Part shown: piece by piece, positions 9,339-21,515 of the stretch
Position numbering within the stretch: the first letter of the stretch is position 1
Layout of the letters: every line of letters begins with the position of its first letter
Origin: Bimuria novae-zelandiae CBS 107.79
Lineage: Eukaryota > Ascomycota > Dothideomycetes > Pleosporales > Didymosphaeriaceae
Direction: 5' to 3'
DNA: 31,423 nucleotides
Assembly: GCA_010015655.1 (NCBI GenBank)
Contig: ML976831.1
Coordinates: 1-31,423, forward strand
The notes under the pieces: generated by a model
What the model saw: only the letters and a program-made list of their open reading frames with translations
Database searches by the model: none
What the model was told of the DNA's origin: nothing
Made by a program: the position numbers and the translations under genes

Positions 9339-9925
9339 TCACGACACGTAGCGGCCACACCGCCACTAAATATTAGTAACTTTGTATGGGAAACTTTGTC
9401 GCATAGGTCTATAGATTAACCTATTAAAAAATCTCACGATATTAACTATTGTGTGTGGCTCTATAGCCTTACTTTTGTGGTGGCCGTACAGGCTTGAAGC
9501 GTGCATTAGTTAACTTCGTGCATTGGGTGCACGGACACGGTAGCCCCGCGGCGTGGGCGTAGCGGGCTCGATAGCGCTAAAAACTCACGACCCGCGGCCT
9601 AGCGTGGGATGTCTAACCCAGGGCGGCATGAACATATAGCCCTACATGTTAATAGGACTCTGGTTTTATTAGGGATAGAACATTCGCGCTAAGCCAATTC
9701 TTAAATGTATATTTAAGAACGTAGCCTGTATATTAAAACTAGTTAACCCTATATATTAATAGGTTTCTATAGTCTAGTAAACCTAAAATTTAGCCTAAAG
9801 AATTAGCGCGTTAAGTTACACGTCCTAACCACTATAACCCTACTAAGTTGGCCCGATCGGTGCTAAGCCTATCATAAACTAATAGCCGCTAGGCTAAGTT
9901 ACGCGCGCCTTAAGGGGTAATTTAC
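9339..9925 (+). other. Inter-element stretch, possible pogo tail, no gene
   Basis: At 9350-9385 a frame reads RSGHTATKY then stops, like the tail of pogo transposases, and 9425-9485 matches the 3' flank of the remnant at 7040-7100; this may be the end of another pogo copy, but it is short. From about 9480 to 9650 the sequence is GC-richer and keeps many CA/TG, so it has little RIP. A 9-bp stem with a GTAT loop lies at 9698-9719. I see no cellular gene. Confidence 0.4.
9745..9868 (-). other. Weak tRNA-like segment, possible SINE relic
   Basis: Read on the minus strand, TAGTGGTTAGGACG resembles an internal A box (as in tRNA-Glu or tRNA-His D arms), followed by a 5-bp stem CGTGT/ACGCG that could be an anticodon stem. 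The expected B box is only AGGTTTACTAGACT, a poor match to GGTTCGANTCC. It may be a RIPed tRNA-derived SINE or chance. Confidence 0.2.
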
Positions 9926-10356
9926 TATTAAGATCTATTAAGATCTAATATAACGCGAAGCGGGGTATAGACACTTATTTATATAACTAGCTAAGGTTCC
10001 TAACTTAGTTATAAGTTACGTAATTAAGTTACGCATTCTAGAAATATTAGGCGTCCTAGAAGTATTTTAGTATATGGGACTTTAGGACTCCTAGGACTTT
10101 TAGGATTCGTAGGATAAGTTATATATATAGAAACGCGAGGATAGTCTTCTATTATTATATTCAACCTATTTATTAATCTATTATTAAGATCTCAGAAGCA
10201 ACTTTATTAATTTAATTATACTATACACACCTTTAATACTAACGCCCCTAGTAATAAGCGTAAGCTATTATTATACCCCTTACCTATATTACTAATACTC
10301 TTACCTAAGAACTAACTATAGCCCTTAGGGACTAGCTACCCCTTTAGGATTTAACA
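9926..10356 (+). repeat. 5' LTR of copy B (431 bp)
   Basis: Begins TATTAAGATC (TG end changed to TA, as RIP would do) and ends GGATTTAACA. Contains a cluster of GTCCTAGAA, CTCCTAGGAC and TTTAGGAT repeats at about 10050-10115, a TATA-like box at about 10119-10129 and TATATTCAACC about 37 nt after it. Confidence 0.93.
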
Positions 10357-10379
10357 TCTTAAACACCCTTAATATAAGT

Positions 10380-12240
10380 ATTAACGATACCTTTTTCTCC
10401 AACACAATAAATACCTAATTAGATATTCTTAAAGGGACAGGCATTACTACCGCTAGAAAAGAAATAAAGAGCTTTTATAAAAAGCCTAACTTCTTCTATA
10501 GTAAACGTAATTATACAGAACTATAGATCTTGCAACTCAACCTGTACTTCACGGAATAAAGAAAGAATAGGTGGATATAGATAAGACTATATTTACTTTT
10601 ACCTATATAAAGGGAGACGCTTTTAAATAGATTTATCCTTACGTTAATTAATATCTGGCTAGAGCCAATATAGAAGGCGATGCCACGAACAAGATTATAA
10701 AAAATTATAATATTTTCTATATTAAAGTTAAATAATACTTTAGAATTACTAACTAAAAGGCTATCGCCAAACGAAATATCTAATAACTTAAATAAACCTA
10801 TTTAGTATCTAAATATAAATTCAAATTCTGCAAGAACGCTAATTAAGTTATATAGAATAATAATAGTTATATAACGATATTTTATAAGGGATTAAAACGA
10901 CACGTGCGCGAGGAACTATTACATAGTAAAGCTAAAATAGATATCTTGCAAGAACTAGTAGTAGAAGTAACTTAAATTAATAATAAATAGTATAAGCTAA
11001 AATAAGACCTACGCTAGAACTAAAATAATAAAGGCTATAGACTACCTGCAATAAAAGCTAATTATTATAACACTAAGTAAATATAGCGAAAGAACTAAGC
11101 TAACTATAGTTACTAACTAATAGAAGGAATCTAGTACTATTAAGTTAACGTAATAGAAAAAAGAACAGGAAAGGCAAAAAGCTTTTATAAGCTTAAATAA
11201 GGACGTACCCTAGATAGAACCTATAAACAAGGGACTAGGGCACGACTGTGCTATATATATAGCAAACCAGGCTATATAGCCAGGAACTATAGATCTAAGA
11301 ATAAGATTACTAGGCAGCTAAACATACTAATTATTAATAAAGAAGAAATAACTAACGAAGAATAGCAGGTAATAAACGCTATTAAATAGATTAATGTCCA
11401 CGACGAAGAATTAGAGCGATTAGGGTTATCTAACTTATAACTTTATAAGGATATATACAAAGGTTTAGATAAAGAGGAGAAAAAATCTATACCTTAATCT
11501 CTTACGCCTTACCCTAGCTAGAGCAAACTAGTTACTAGCAAGATAATAAATGTTTTTAACTTTTTAAAAAGGCACTAACTAAGGAAAGGAGATTTTAGAT
11601 TTATAATAATTAAATAATAAGACTACGTAGAAGCATTTTACTATACTTACTAACCTAATCTAGTCAGTAAAGTAGCACGTGAAATGGCAGACTATTATTA
11701 CGCCTATAAAGACCTTAAGAAGAAGTACCTAAACAAAAACCTAAACTATAAACTATAGTATAACCTAGACCACCGCAACCCTACGCATAAGAGTATACGT
11801 TAGACCCTCTATAAAGAGGACTAATATACCTTTTATTACTAAGCTACGAAATATAGCTACTTTCCCTAAATATACTAATAATATAAATAAAAGTAGTTTA
11901 ACTACCCTATTGCACGTTGTAATATTTACCTCTAAAATAAACGCGAAACGCGATACTTTTTATACTTTAATTAGGTACTAAATTAAGCACTATTACTACT
12001 AGTTAATAAAAAATATGCGTTAGATATATAGTAAACATGCTTACACCCTAACTATAAGGAATACAAGGAATAGAAAAGCAAGTATAGATTTAATTATATA
12101 CTAAAAGGAAATACAACCCTTTAGATTAAATTAGTAATAAAGGAAGAAGATAGTAAAGTTTTCTTAAATAAAACTTAGTAATACCTTTAGGAAAAGAATA
12201 AAGGACACCTTAAACCTACAAAGCTAGCTACTAAGAAAAT
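10380..12240 (+). pseudogene. gag: gag of copy B, strongly RIPed
   Basis: Collinear with A's gag. The original ATG is not recognisable. Zinc knuckle at 11249-11290 reads CYIYSKPGYIARNY: of the CCHC set only the first Cys remains; the others are Tyr. The acidic region (HDEELERLGL) and the long Tyr/Lys-rich tail follow as in A. Between the tail (codon at 11726) and the gag-pol T6 run (12243) B is 2 nt shorter than A, so it also has an indel. Confidence 0.8.
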
Positions 12241-15200
12241 ATCTTTTTTAGATATAGGCTTAGGCGGGAAGACGCCTTTAAAGAAGTAAATACTACTAAT
12301 AGTTAAGTATTAATTAAGCTACTAGTATAGCTTAAAGAAATATAAATAAAAGCCATGCTAGATTTAGAAGCATAGGAAAGTTATATATTAAAAAAAGCAC
12401 TTAATAGAGTAGGACTCTATAAGCATAAGAAAGCTATACCCTATACTATCTATATAGTAAATAGATAACTAATACCTAGCAAAGTAATAATAGAGTACGA
12501 GGTTAAAACTACCCTTACAATCTATAAATACTAGGAATTAATTACCCTTAATATTATTAAAGAAGCTAACTACAATGTAATATTAAGACTACCGTAGTTA
12601 AGAAAGCATAATCCTATAATTACATAAGAAAAGAAAGTGCTATCCTTTAAGCGCTATAATTATGTATTACAAGTAAAGCCTACGCATTAATAAAATATAA
12701 TAGTAAATAAGAGAGCTATTAATAATATAATCTTATAACTAAAAGTTAATAAACGCAAAATTAACTTAGTAAACGCTAGTAGGAACTACTAGGTTATAAA
12801 GTATAAGTACGAAGAGAATAGCACACCTTTTAATATTCTTAATAAATATAAAGAATAGAGTTATTTATTTTAAGAAGAGAAAGGAGCGAATACCCTTCTT
12901 AAGTATATACACTAAGATTATTATATTATTTTTAAAGAAGGAAAAACGCTGTCCTTTAGACAACTATATAGCTAGAGTAAAAAGGAACTTTAATAGACAC
13001 GCAAATTCTTAAAGAAAGCCCTTCAAAGGTAATAGATACGCAAGTTAGAATTACTAGCTATATTACCCTTAATATTTATTATAAAGAAGTATAGAATCTA
13101 ACGTCTATATATTAACTATAAAAAGCTAAACGACATAACAATTAAGAATAGATACTTACTACTAAATATATAAGAGTCTTGAGATCGACTAGGACGAGCT
13201 AATATATTTACACAATTTAATCTACGAGATAGATACCACCTTATATAAATAGTAGCAGGTAATAAGTAAAAAATAGTATTTTAAACTAGATATAGACTAT
13301 TTAAGTACTAATTTATACCTTTTAGACTTACGAATGCACTAGCAACGTTTTAAGTAATAATTAATAACGTACAAAAAACCTACCTTAATATATTTATAGT
13401 TACCTATCTTAACAATATCCTACTATTCTCTAAACAGAAAAAAGATTATATATAATACGTATAAATAGTACTACAGATACTAGATTATGCCAACCTATAA
13501 TTAAAACTTAAAAAATATAAATTCTATATCACGGAACTAGGATTTCTAGGACACGTAATTAACACTAAAGGTATTAAAATCAGACTTTTAAAGATTAAAG
13601 AAGTAAAAAAATAGAAATTACCTACTAATTTTAAGGAAGCATAAGCCTTCTTTAGATTTATTAAATTTAATAGCTAATTTATCACGGACTACTCAAGAAT
13701 TATACTACCACTTACGAACCTTACAAAGAAGGACAGACCTTTTAACTAAATAAAAGAATATAAATAAGCATTCTAAATATTATAAGAAGCTTATACTATA
13801 CTACTAGTCCTTATATATTTTTAAGAAAACAAGCTATTGCGTATTAAAATAGACGTAAGCGACTTGGGAGTGGGAGCATGTACAAAATAAGAGAGAAATA
13901 GTAAATAGTACCTAGTTATATACTACGCACACAAGTTTACACTAAAAGAATTATAGTATAAAGTACACGATAAAGAACTACTTATAATAGTAAAAGCTAT
14001 TAAATACTAGAGGATCTATACACACAGCTACTTTAAACTTATAATCTTTATAAACTATTAGAACCTTATACGCTTCACGACTATAAAAGAACTAAGATAA
14101 TATAAATTTAAGATTATATATACCTTACGCAAAGAAAATAGACGAGGAAACGCTCTTAGTAGAATAAATAATAAAAGAAAAAAAGTTAAGATATACTTTA
14201 TAATACTATAATAAAAACCTAATATTTCTTTAGAACTAATAGTAGAACTCAATTAACTCCTTACGCTTACACATGAAGTACTAAAGGAACTATAAACTAA
14301 GATTATATAATAATACAATAATAATCTAGTATACGGACACCTAGGCATTAAAAAGACAATAGAACCTATCTAGCGAAATTATAGTTTTAAAGGAATTGAA
14401 GAAGTAGTAATTATATATATTTATGAATACGTAGATTGCCAGCGTAACAAGCATGCTACATATCTTAAGTATAAAGAAATATAAGCTATTTAAATACCTA
14501 TTACACTATAGAAGGACATCGCTATAGACTTTATTACAATATTACTAAAATTAAAAGATCCTGTAATAGGAATTACTTATATCGCAATACTAAATATTAT
14601 CTATTAATTTACTAAATACGTGGAATTACTACTATATTTAAAAATAATTATAGCTAGGAAACTCGCATTCCTTATCCTAAATTAACTTATATAATACTAC
14701 AGTATTCTAAAGATAATTATCAGCGATAGAGACAACCTCTTTACCTTAAACTACTAGATAACACTTATAGCACTAATAGGAATAAAACGAAAATTATTAA
14801 CAGCGTATTATTTACAAACCGACGGACAAACAGAACGTACGAATTAAACGATTAAGACGTACCTACGTATTTACTATAATAACTAGATTTTCTTATTACC
14901 TATAGCACAGTTGGCATATAATAACAAGATATTAGTAATAATAGGATTTACACTTTTTTATACAAACTATAAAAGACATTTATATGTTTTTAATTAAACA
15001 CTTCTAACAGTAATTAAGACAGAAGAAGTAATAAATATAGTAAAAACTATAAAGAAAATATATGCATAACACTAAGAGAATCTTAAAAAAGCTTAATAGT
15101 AAAGTATTTCCTATATAAACTAAAAAAGAGCACCTTAGCTAAAGAAGGGGGATAAAGCATATCTACTTACAAAAAATCTTTAAATCTAAAAGAAAAAGCA

Positions 15201-15560
15201 TTAGAAACTAAGTTATATTAAATTTAGGCTATTTTTTATTATTAAATAAATATTACTAATTGACTAATAATTAGAACTACAGCTGGATGCGACAATATAC
15301 CTAATATTCTATATAGACTAACTTAAACCTGCAGACCCTAAAACACTAGTTAAAATAATCATCTATTACTAGCTAAAACAAGAAAACAAATTTAAAGTTA
15401 AAATACTTTTAAAATATAAAGAAGTTAGATAAGAAGATTTCTAAAATAATAAGTTTTTACAAAAATAGTTAGTTAAGTAAAAAGGATACCTATACTTAGA
15501 AAATATATAAAAACCTCAATCTAAACTTCGCAAGAACTACTAATAACTCTTAAAAAAGGC
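12241..15560 (+). pseudogene. pol: pol of copy B, strongly RIPed
   Basis: Same domain order as A. Protease motif DLEA at 12361 (from DSGA). RT box at 13405-13416 reads YLNN, both Asp lost. RNase H keeps KIDVSDLG near 13845-13870. Integrase zinc finger reads YGHLGIKKTIE near 14330, with DCQRNKH near 14440; first catalytic Asp region IAIDFITILL near 14515-14540; QTDGQTERTN is preserved near 14815-14850. Chromodomain near 15450-15555 (KGYLYLENI, QSKLRKNY). More than one catalytic centre is destroyed. Confidence 0.85.
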
Positions 15561-15689
15561 ACGAAATAAGATTTATAATTACTACTACTATACTAGAGTA
15601 ACAAGAGAAGGCTTTAAAGAAAACTAGACTTATAATATAATAATACTAAAACACACTACGCAGTAGAAGAGGAAGGCTTTAATTAAATA

Positions 15690-16200
15690 ATAAACTAGTT
15701 TATTACCTTAGCACTTAAAGTAGTATCTAGATTAACTAAAACTATTGCCTAAGCTAGTTCCTTACGAGTCTCCAGGGCTTCCAACTTATCCACAATAGAC
15801 ATACTACGATTAAATAACTCTTATTTCTTCTAACGTAACTTCTTACGTTAATTACGTAAACGCGCTATCTTCTTTTATACTAAATAAGCACGTAAGAGTA
15901 CTGCGTAAGCAAGCTCTTTTTTTACTTAAAGTTTTACCTCCTCCTTAGCCTCTAACTTTTCTAATCTTTCTAACTTAGTATTTATTTTTAAATAATCTGG
16001 TAAAAGAATATCCTCCGGCTCACACTTCTAATTACTATACTAAATATTATTTATATACTTTAAGTATAGCGACGATAGTTAATAAGGTAATTACTTTTAG
16101 TGCAGTATAAACAGGTAACTATAGTAAATACGTAATTTTATTTAAGATAATTAGCTTGTAAATAATAGTATTAGGCGGATTAAGAAAGTAGCTTTATAAG
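15690..16200 (-). pseudogene. Antisense accessory ORF of copy B
   Basis: Same position and orientation relative to pol as in A, C and D. The minus strand reads TCLYCTK with both Cys intact (codons at 16111-16113 and 16102-16104). A 1-nt deletion relative to C follows (AAAAG against AAGAAG), after which the frame continues as SNQKCEPED (the sixth Cys; one stop read as Gln) and the coiled coil: KINTKLERLEKLEAKEEVKL, KKELAYAVLLRAYLV, then MSIVDKLEALETRKELA. The ends are approximate. The coiled-coil part is the best preserved piece of B. Confidence 0.65.
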
Positions 16201-16242
16201 TAGTTAACTTATAAAGATATTAAGTCTAAAAGAAGGAGTTAA

Positions 16243-16674
16243 TATTAGGATCTATTAAAATTTTAATATAACATAAGGCGGGGCATAGGCACTTATTTAT
16301 ATAACTAGCTAAGACTTCTAACTTAGCTACGAATTACGTAACTAAGTCACGCGTTCTAGAAATATTAAGTGTCCTAGAAGTATCTTGATATATAGGACTT
16401 TAGGATTCTTAGGACACCTGGAATTCGTAAGACTTGTTATGTATATAAGAACGCGAGGATAGTCTTCTATTATTATATTTAACTTATTTATTAATTTATT
16501 ATTTAGATCTAAAAAGTAACTTTGTTAATTTAATTATACTATATACACCTTTAATACTAACGCCCCTAGTAATAAACGCAAGCTATTACTACACTTCTTA
16601 TCTATATTACTAACACTCTTGCCCGAGAACTAACTATAGTCCTTAGGGACCAGCTACCCCTTTGGGGCTTAACA
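16243..16674 (+). repeat. 3' LTR of copy B (432 bp)
   Basis: Begins TATTAGGATC and ends GGGGCTTAACA, aligning along its length with 9926-10356. The preceding AAAAGAAGGAGTTAA is the RIPed polypurine tract. Confidence 0.93.
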
Positions 16675-17231
16675 CGGACCACCGCTATACACATAAAGAT
16701 CCTAGAAAAAGTACCTAAACAAAAACCCAAACTACAAACCTTAGTACAATCTAGACCACTGTAACCCTACGTATAGAACTATACGATGGACCCTTTACGA
16801 AGAAGACTAATATTCTATATATTACTAAGCTAAAGAATATAGCTACTTTCCCTAAACCTACTAATAATACTAATAGGAGTAGCTTGACTACCTTATTATC
16901 TATTATAATATTTACCTTTAAGATAAACACGAAACGCGACATTTTCTATACTTTAATTAAATACTTAACTAAGTTCTATTATTATTAGTTAATAAGAAAT
17001 ATTTATTAAATATATAGTAAACGTGCTTATATCCTAATTGCAAAATAGAGAGCGATTAAAAGAAGAAGTATAGATTTAACTACATACCTAAGGGAACTAC
17101 GACCCTTAGGATTAAATTAGTAATAAGGAATAAAGATAGTAAAGCTTTCCAAAAAAAAAGGCTTAGTAATAGCCTTAAGAAAAGAGCGAAGAAGGACACC
17201 TTAAGCCTATAAAGCTAGTAATAAAGAAAAT
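16675..17231 (+). pseudogene. gag: C-terminal part of gag, copy C
   Basis: Matches the post-knuckle tail of A's gag from A 1606 onward (KYLNKNPNYK-type and TIRWTLYEED-type stretches). No knuckle or capsid region is present. From the tail codon at 16712 to the gag-pol T6 run is 520 nt, the same frame relation as in A. Confidence 0.75.
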
Positions 17232-18704
17232 GTCTTTTTTAGACCTAGGCTAAGGCAGGAAAACGCCTTTAAAGAAATACTACTAATAGTTAGGCATTAA
17301 TTAAGCTCCTAGTATAGCTTAAAGGAATATAGATAAAAGCTATGCTAGACTTAAGAGTACAAGATAGCTATATGTTAAGAAAAGCACTTAATAGAGCAGG
17401 ACTCTATAAGCGTAAGAAGGCTATACCCTATGCTATTTATATTATAAATAAATAATTAATGCCTAGTAAAGCAATAATTAAACCCATGATTAAAACTACC
17501 CTTATAATATATAGATACTAAAATTAATTACCCTTAATATTATTAAGAAAGCTAATCACGACGTAATTTTAAAACTACTATAGTTAAGAAAGTATACCTC
17601 TATACTTAACTAAGAAAAGAAAAAGATATATTTTAAGCGCTATAACTATGCATTATAAGTAAAGCCTACGCATTAATAGAATACGATAGTAAATAAGAGA
17701 GCTATTAATAATACAGTCTTGCGACGGATAGTCAAAAAACAGGAAATACTCTTAGTAGACACTAGTAGGAACTATTAGGTTATAGAGCGTAAGAAGATAG
17801 AAGACAGCATAAACTATAAAATTCTAGAATGCTACTAGGCATGGAATATATATTTATAGAGAGAGAAGGAAAAGCAAACCTTCTAGAATATTAACCCTAG
17901 GATTACGCGATTGACCTAGAAGAAGAAAAGACGCCACCCTTTAAACCACTATATAGTAAATCTAGAAAAGAACTCTAGTAAGAAAAAGAATTTATTTAGA
18001 GAAACCTTACAAAAAGATATATTAAAGCTTTAAAGTTATTAGTAGCAAGCCCTTTTATACATGTTCTAAAAAAGGATAGATAAATAAGGTCCTGTATAAA
18101 CTATAGGAAACTTAATAACATAATAATTAAGAATTAATACCTACTATTAAATATTTTAAAAATTCGAGACTGACTCTCGGGAGCTAAGATCTTTATAATA
18201 ATAGATTTATAAAATAGATATTATCTTATACGAATTAAGAAAGGTGACAAGTAAAAGACAGTATATAGAATATAATATAAACTATTTAAATATATAGTTA
18301 TGCCTTTTAGACTTACTAATGCAACAACAACATTTTAGACATTAGTAAATAATATACTACGTAATTACCTAAATATATTTATTATTATATACATAAACGA
18401 TATCCTTATCTTCGCTAAAAATAAATCAGACTACGTATTACATGGATAGATAGTACTAACAGCACTAGAGGACGCATACCTATAAATAAAACTAATAAAA
18501 TGTAAATTTTATGTAATAAGACCAGAATTTCTAGGATATATTATTAGCATAAACGGAATTAAAATAGCACTAGACAAAATTAAATATATTAAAGACTAGC
18601 TAATACTAAGAACTGTAAAAAATATCTAAGAATTCTTAGAATTCTATAAATTAAATAGATAATTTATTAAGGACTTTGCGAAGATCACGATACCCTTAAT
18701 AAAC

Positions 18705-18709
18705 CTTAT
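18705..18709 (+). repeat. Left target-site duplication CTTAT
   Basis: CTTAT precedes the insertion and is repeated at 18914-18918. Removing the insertion and one CTTAT restores AAACCTTATAAAGAAGG, collinear with A's AAACCTTATAAGAAAGA at about 3636-3653. Confidence 0.93.
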
Positions 18710-18913
18710 TGTCGGTTGACCGGGGTTCATGAACGATGTACGCCCGAAGGCGTACACAAAGGGTTGAGCAGACACGTAGATTGGTTCTGTAATGGTTGCT
18801 ACCTCTCATCTCAGCTGAGATGAGAGGTTATAACCTCCTGCCAAGCCCTGCACGATGTCACATGAGGTAAGCTCATGTGACTCCGCACAAGGCTAGGAAT
18901 CTACGTACGGACA
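18710..18913 (+). mobile_element. Un-RIPed 204-bp palindrome-rich insertion, probable solo LTR
   Basis: Starts TGTCGGTTG and ends TACGGACA, TG...CA ends within a TGTC/GACA inverted pair, flanked by 5-bp CTTAT duplications, all as expected of an LTR retroelement. It is GC-richer than its surroundings and keeps CA and TG, so it arrived after RIP of copy C or was too short for RIP. It has no ORF. Inside are GTTCATGAAC (18725-18734), an 8-bp stem with CGAA loop (18737-18756), a perfect 28-bp palindrome (18801-18828), GAGGTTATAACCTC (18824-18837), a 10-bp stem with 5-nt loop (18857-18881), and 9-bp arms at 18774-18782 and 18898-18906 enclosing the last three. It does not match the gypsy LTRs here; a copia-type solo LTR or a short non-autonomous LTR element fits best, a MITE less well. 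Confidence 0.8.
18801..18828. repeat. Perfect 28-bp palindrome
   Basis: Two 14-bp arms meeting at CAGCTG without a spacer, centred at 18814/18815. It overlaps a second palindrome (18824-18837), so alternative hairpins are possible. Confidence 0.97.
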
Positions 18914-18918
18914 CTTAT
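18914..18918 (+). repeat. Right target-site duplication CTTAT
   Basis: Second copy of the 5-bp duplication; copy C's pol resumes here. Confidence 0.93.
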
Positions 18919-20959
18919 AAAGAAGGATATACTATTTATATAGACGGTAGAGTGTAGAATTTTATTCTAACCTTTAAAAAGAGCATGTATTATGCCACTA
19001 GCACTTATTTACTTTTAAGATAAAGAACTACTATAATTTAAAACAAACGTAGGCGATATTGCGATAGGGGTACCTATAAAATAAGATAAAAATAGTAAAT
19101 GGCATCTAATTACATACTATTCACGGAAGTTTAACGACGCAGAAACACGATACGACGTATATAATAAGGAACTCTACGCTATTATAGAAGTATTAAAGCA
19201 CTAGAAGATCTACGCTCTTAGCTACTTAATACTAAAAATCTATATAGATTATAAGAATTTGCTACGATTCATAACAATAAAAGAACTTACACCGTAATAA
19301 TAGTAATAGTAATAAACTATAGGATAATATAAATTTAAAGTTATCTATATAGTAAGAAAGGAAAACGGACGAGTAGATGCACTTAGCAAATAAATTAACC
19401 TTATAAGAGAAAAAGTAAAAACCTATTCTATAATACTATAAAAGAATAAGAACGGATCTTTTAAACCTATAGTAAAACTAAACTAACTCATTGTTACTAC
19501 ACGAGAAGTACCCAAGGAACTATAGACTAAGATTATAAATAATACTATAATAACCTAGTATACGGACACCCAGGCATTAGGAAGATTATAGAACTTATTT
19601 AGCGGAACTATAGATTTAAAGGAATTAAAGAAGTAGTAACTATATATATCTATAAATACGTAGATTACAAGCGTAATAGGCACATAATATATCTTAAGTA
19701 TAGAGAGATATAAGTAATCTAAATACTAGTTACACTATAGGAAGACATAAATATAGACTTTATTATAGGACTACTAAAGGTAAAGGATTCTATAACAGGA
19801 ATTAGCTACAACGCAATACTAAATATTATTTATTAATTTACTAAATACGTAGAATTACTACTATGTTAAAAGATAACTATAGTAAAGGGACTCGCATTCC
19901 TTATCCTAGATTAACTTATATAACACTATAATATTCTAAAAACGATTACTAGCGATAGAAGAAAATTCTTTACCTTAAACTATTAAATAATACTTATGGC
20001 ACTAATTAAAATAAAACGAAAATTATTAATGGTATACCATCCGCAAACAGACGGACAAATAGAACGTACAAATTAAATAATTAAAACGTACTTACGTATG
20101 TAATATAATGACTAGAAGAATAACTCGATTTTCCTATTACCTATGGTATAATTAGTATACAATAATAAGATATTAGTAGTAATAGGATTTACACTATTCT
20201 ACGCAAACCACGGAAGACATCTATATTTTTTTAATAAAGTATTTTCTATAGAAATTAGGATAGAAGAAGTAACTAATATAACAGAAACTATAAAGAAAAC
20301 GTACGTATAACTCTAAGACAATCTCAAGAAAGCTTAATAGTAAAGTATTTCTTATATAAACTAAAAACGAAAAAAAGGTACCTTAGCTAAAGATGGGGGA
20401 TAAAGCATATCTACTTACGAAGAATTTTAAAACTAAAAAGAAAAAATATAAGGAACTAGACTATATTAAGGCTAGGCTATTTTTTTTTATTAAATAAATG
20501 TTACTAGTTAGCTATAAATTAGAACTATCGCTAGACGCGAAGATACACTTAGTATTTTCCGTAAAATAACTTAAGCCTATAGACCTTAAAATACTATTTT
20601 AGATAACCTTCTATTATTAGCTAGAGGAAGAAAATACATTTAAAGTTAAAATACTTTTAGGATATAAGGAAGTTAGATAAGAAGATTTTTTAAATAATAA
20701 GTTTTTATAAAAATAGTTAGTTAAGTGGAAAGGCTACCTACACTTAGAAAATATATAAGAATCTAAATCTAAACTTTAAAAAAACTACTAATAACTCTTA
20801 AAGAAGGCACGAAACAAGATCTATAATTATTACTACTATACTAGAGTAACGTGAGAAAGCTTTAAAAGATATAAAACTTATAATATAATAATAATTTAAG
20901 AAGATACACGAACTATTAATACTAGCATACTATATAGTAAAAGAGGAAGGCTTTAACTA

Positions 20960-21470
20960 GACTATAGACTAATTTATTACCTTAGCACCTAGAGCGGTAT
21001 TTAAATTAGTTAATACTATAGCCTAAGCTAACTTTTTATAAGCCTCTTAAGCCTCTAATTTATTTACTATAAATATACTATAATTAAATAACTTTTATTT
21101 TTTTTAATATAACTTCTTGCACTAATCGCGCAAACGCGAATTTTTTCTTATACTAAACGAGTACGTAGGAGCGCTGCGTAAGCGAGCTTTTTTTAACCTA
21201 AAGTTTTACCTCCTTTTTAGCCTCTAACTTTTTTAGTCTTTCTAACTTAGTATCTATTTTTAAATAATCTAGTAAAGGAATCTCCTCTAGCTTACACTTT
21301 TAATTATTATACTAAATATAATTCGTGCACTTTAAGTGTAGTAATAATAATTAATAAGGTAATTACTTCTTAGCGTAGTATAAATAGGTAACTATAGTAA
21401 ATACGTAATTTTAGTTAAGATAATTAGCTTGCGAGTGATAGTATTAGGCAGATTAAGAAAGTAGCTTTAT
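20960..21470 (-). pseudogene. Antisense accessory ORF of copy C: Zn2Cys6-like plus coiled coil
   Basis: The six cysteine positions follow C-X2-C-X6-C-X8-C-X2-C-X7-C if Tyr codons TAT/TAC are taken as former TGY; those still Cys are the fourth (codon 21327-21329) and sixth (21294-21296). The first two are Tyr in TYLYYAKK (codons 21384-21386 and 21375-21377). The coiled coil follows in the same frame: KCKLEEIPLLDYLKIDTKLE and then KLEAKKEVKL. Layout equals that of A, B and D. Ends approximate. Confidence 0.65.
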
Positions 21471-21515
21471 AGGTAGTTAGCTTATAAGGATATTAAGTCT
21501 AGAGAGGGGAGCTAA

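Larger units (their letters stand above)
9926..16674 (+). mobile_element. Ty3/gypsy chromovirus, copy B, full length
   Basis: Two LTRs (9926-10356 and 16243-16674) flank gag, pol and the antisense ORF; total 6749 bp. Same organisation as A and clearly homologous along the interior, but with a different U3 and far heavier RIP: RT YLDD reads YLNN, the zinc knuckle has lost several Cys/His, stops are dense. The five bases before (TTTAC) and after (CGGAC) do not match, so no intact target duplication is seen. Confidence 0.93.
17232..20795 (+). pseudogene. pol: pol of copy C, RIPed and interrupted by a 204-bp insertion
   Basis: Protease motif DLRVQDSYMLRK at 17348 (DSGA lost). RT motif YIND at 18390-18401 (YIDD, one Asp lost). 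The frame is split at 18709/18914 by the solo-LTR-like element, whose 209 added bases also break phase. After it, the RNase H, integrase zinc finger (YGHPGIRKI near 19560-19590), integrase core (first Asp codon 19755; QTDGQIERTN near 20045-20075) and chromodomain (LVKWKGYLHLENI near 20708-20750) follow. Confidence 0.85.

Noticed and set aside
9745..9868. An intact tRNA gene
   Set aside because: No acceptor stem closes, and the T-arm/B box does not match; at best a decayed tRNA-derived relic.
18710..18913. MITE of the pogo or mariner type
   Set aside because: The duplication is 5 bp CTTAT rather than TA and the ends are TG...CA, with only a short terminal inverted match; an LTR origin fits better.
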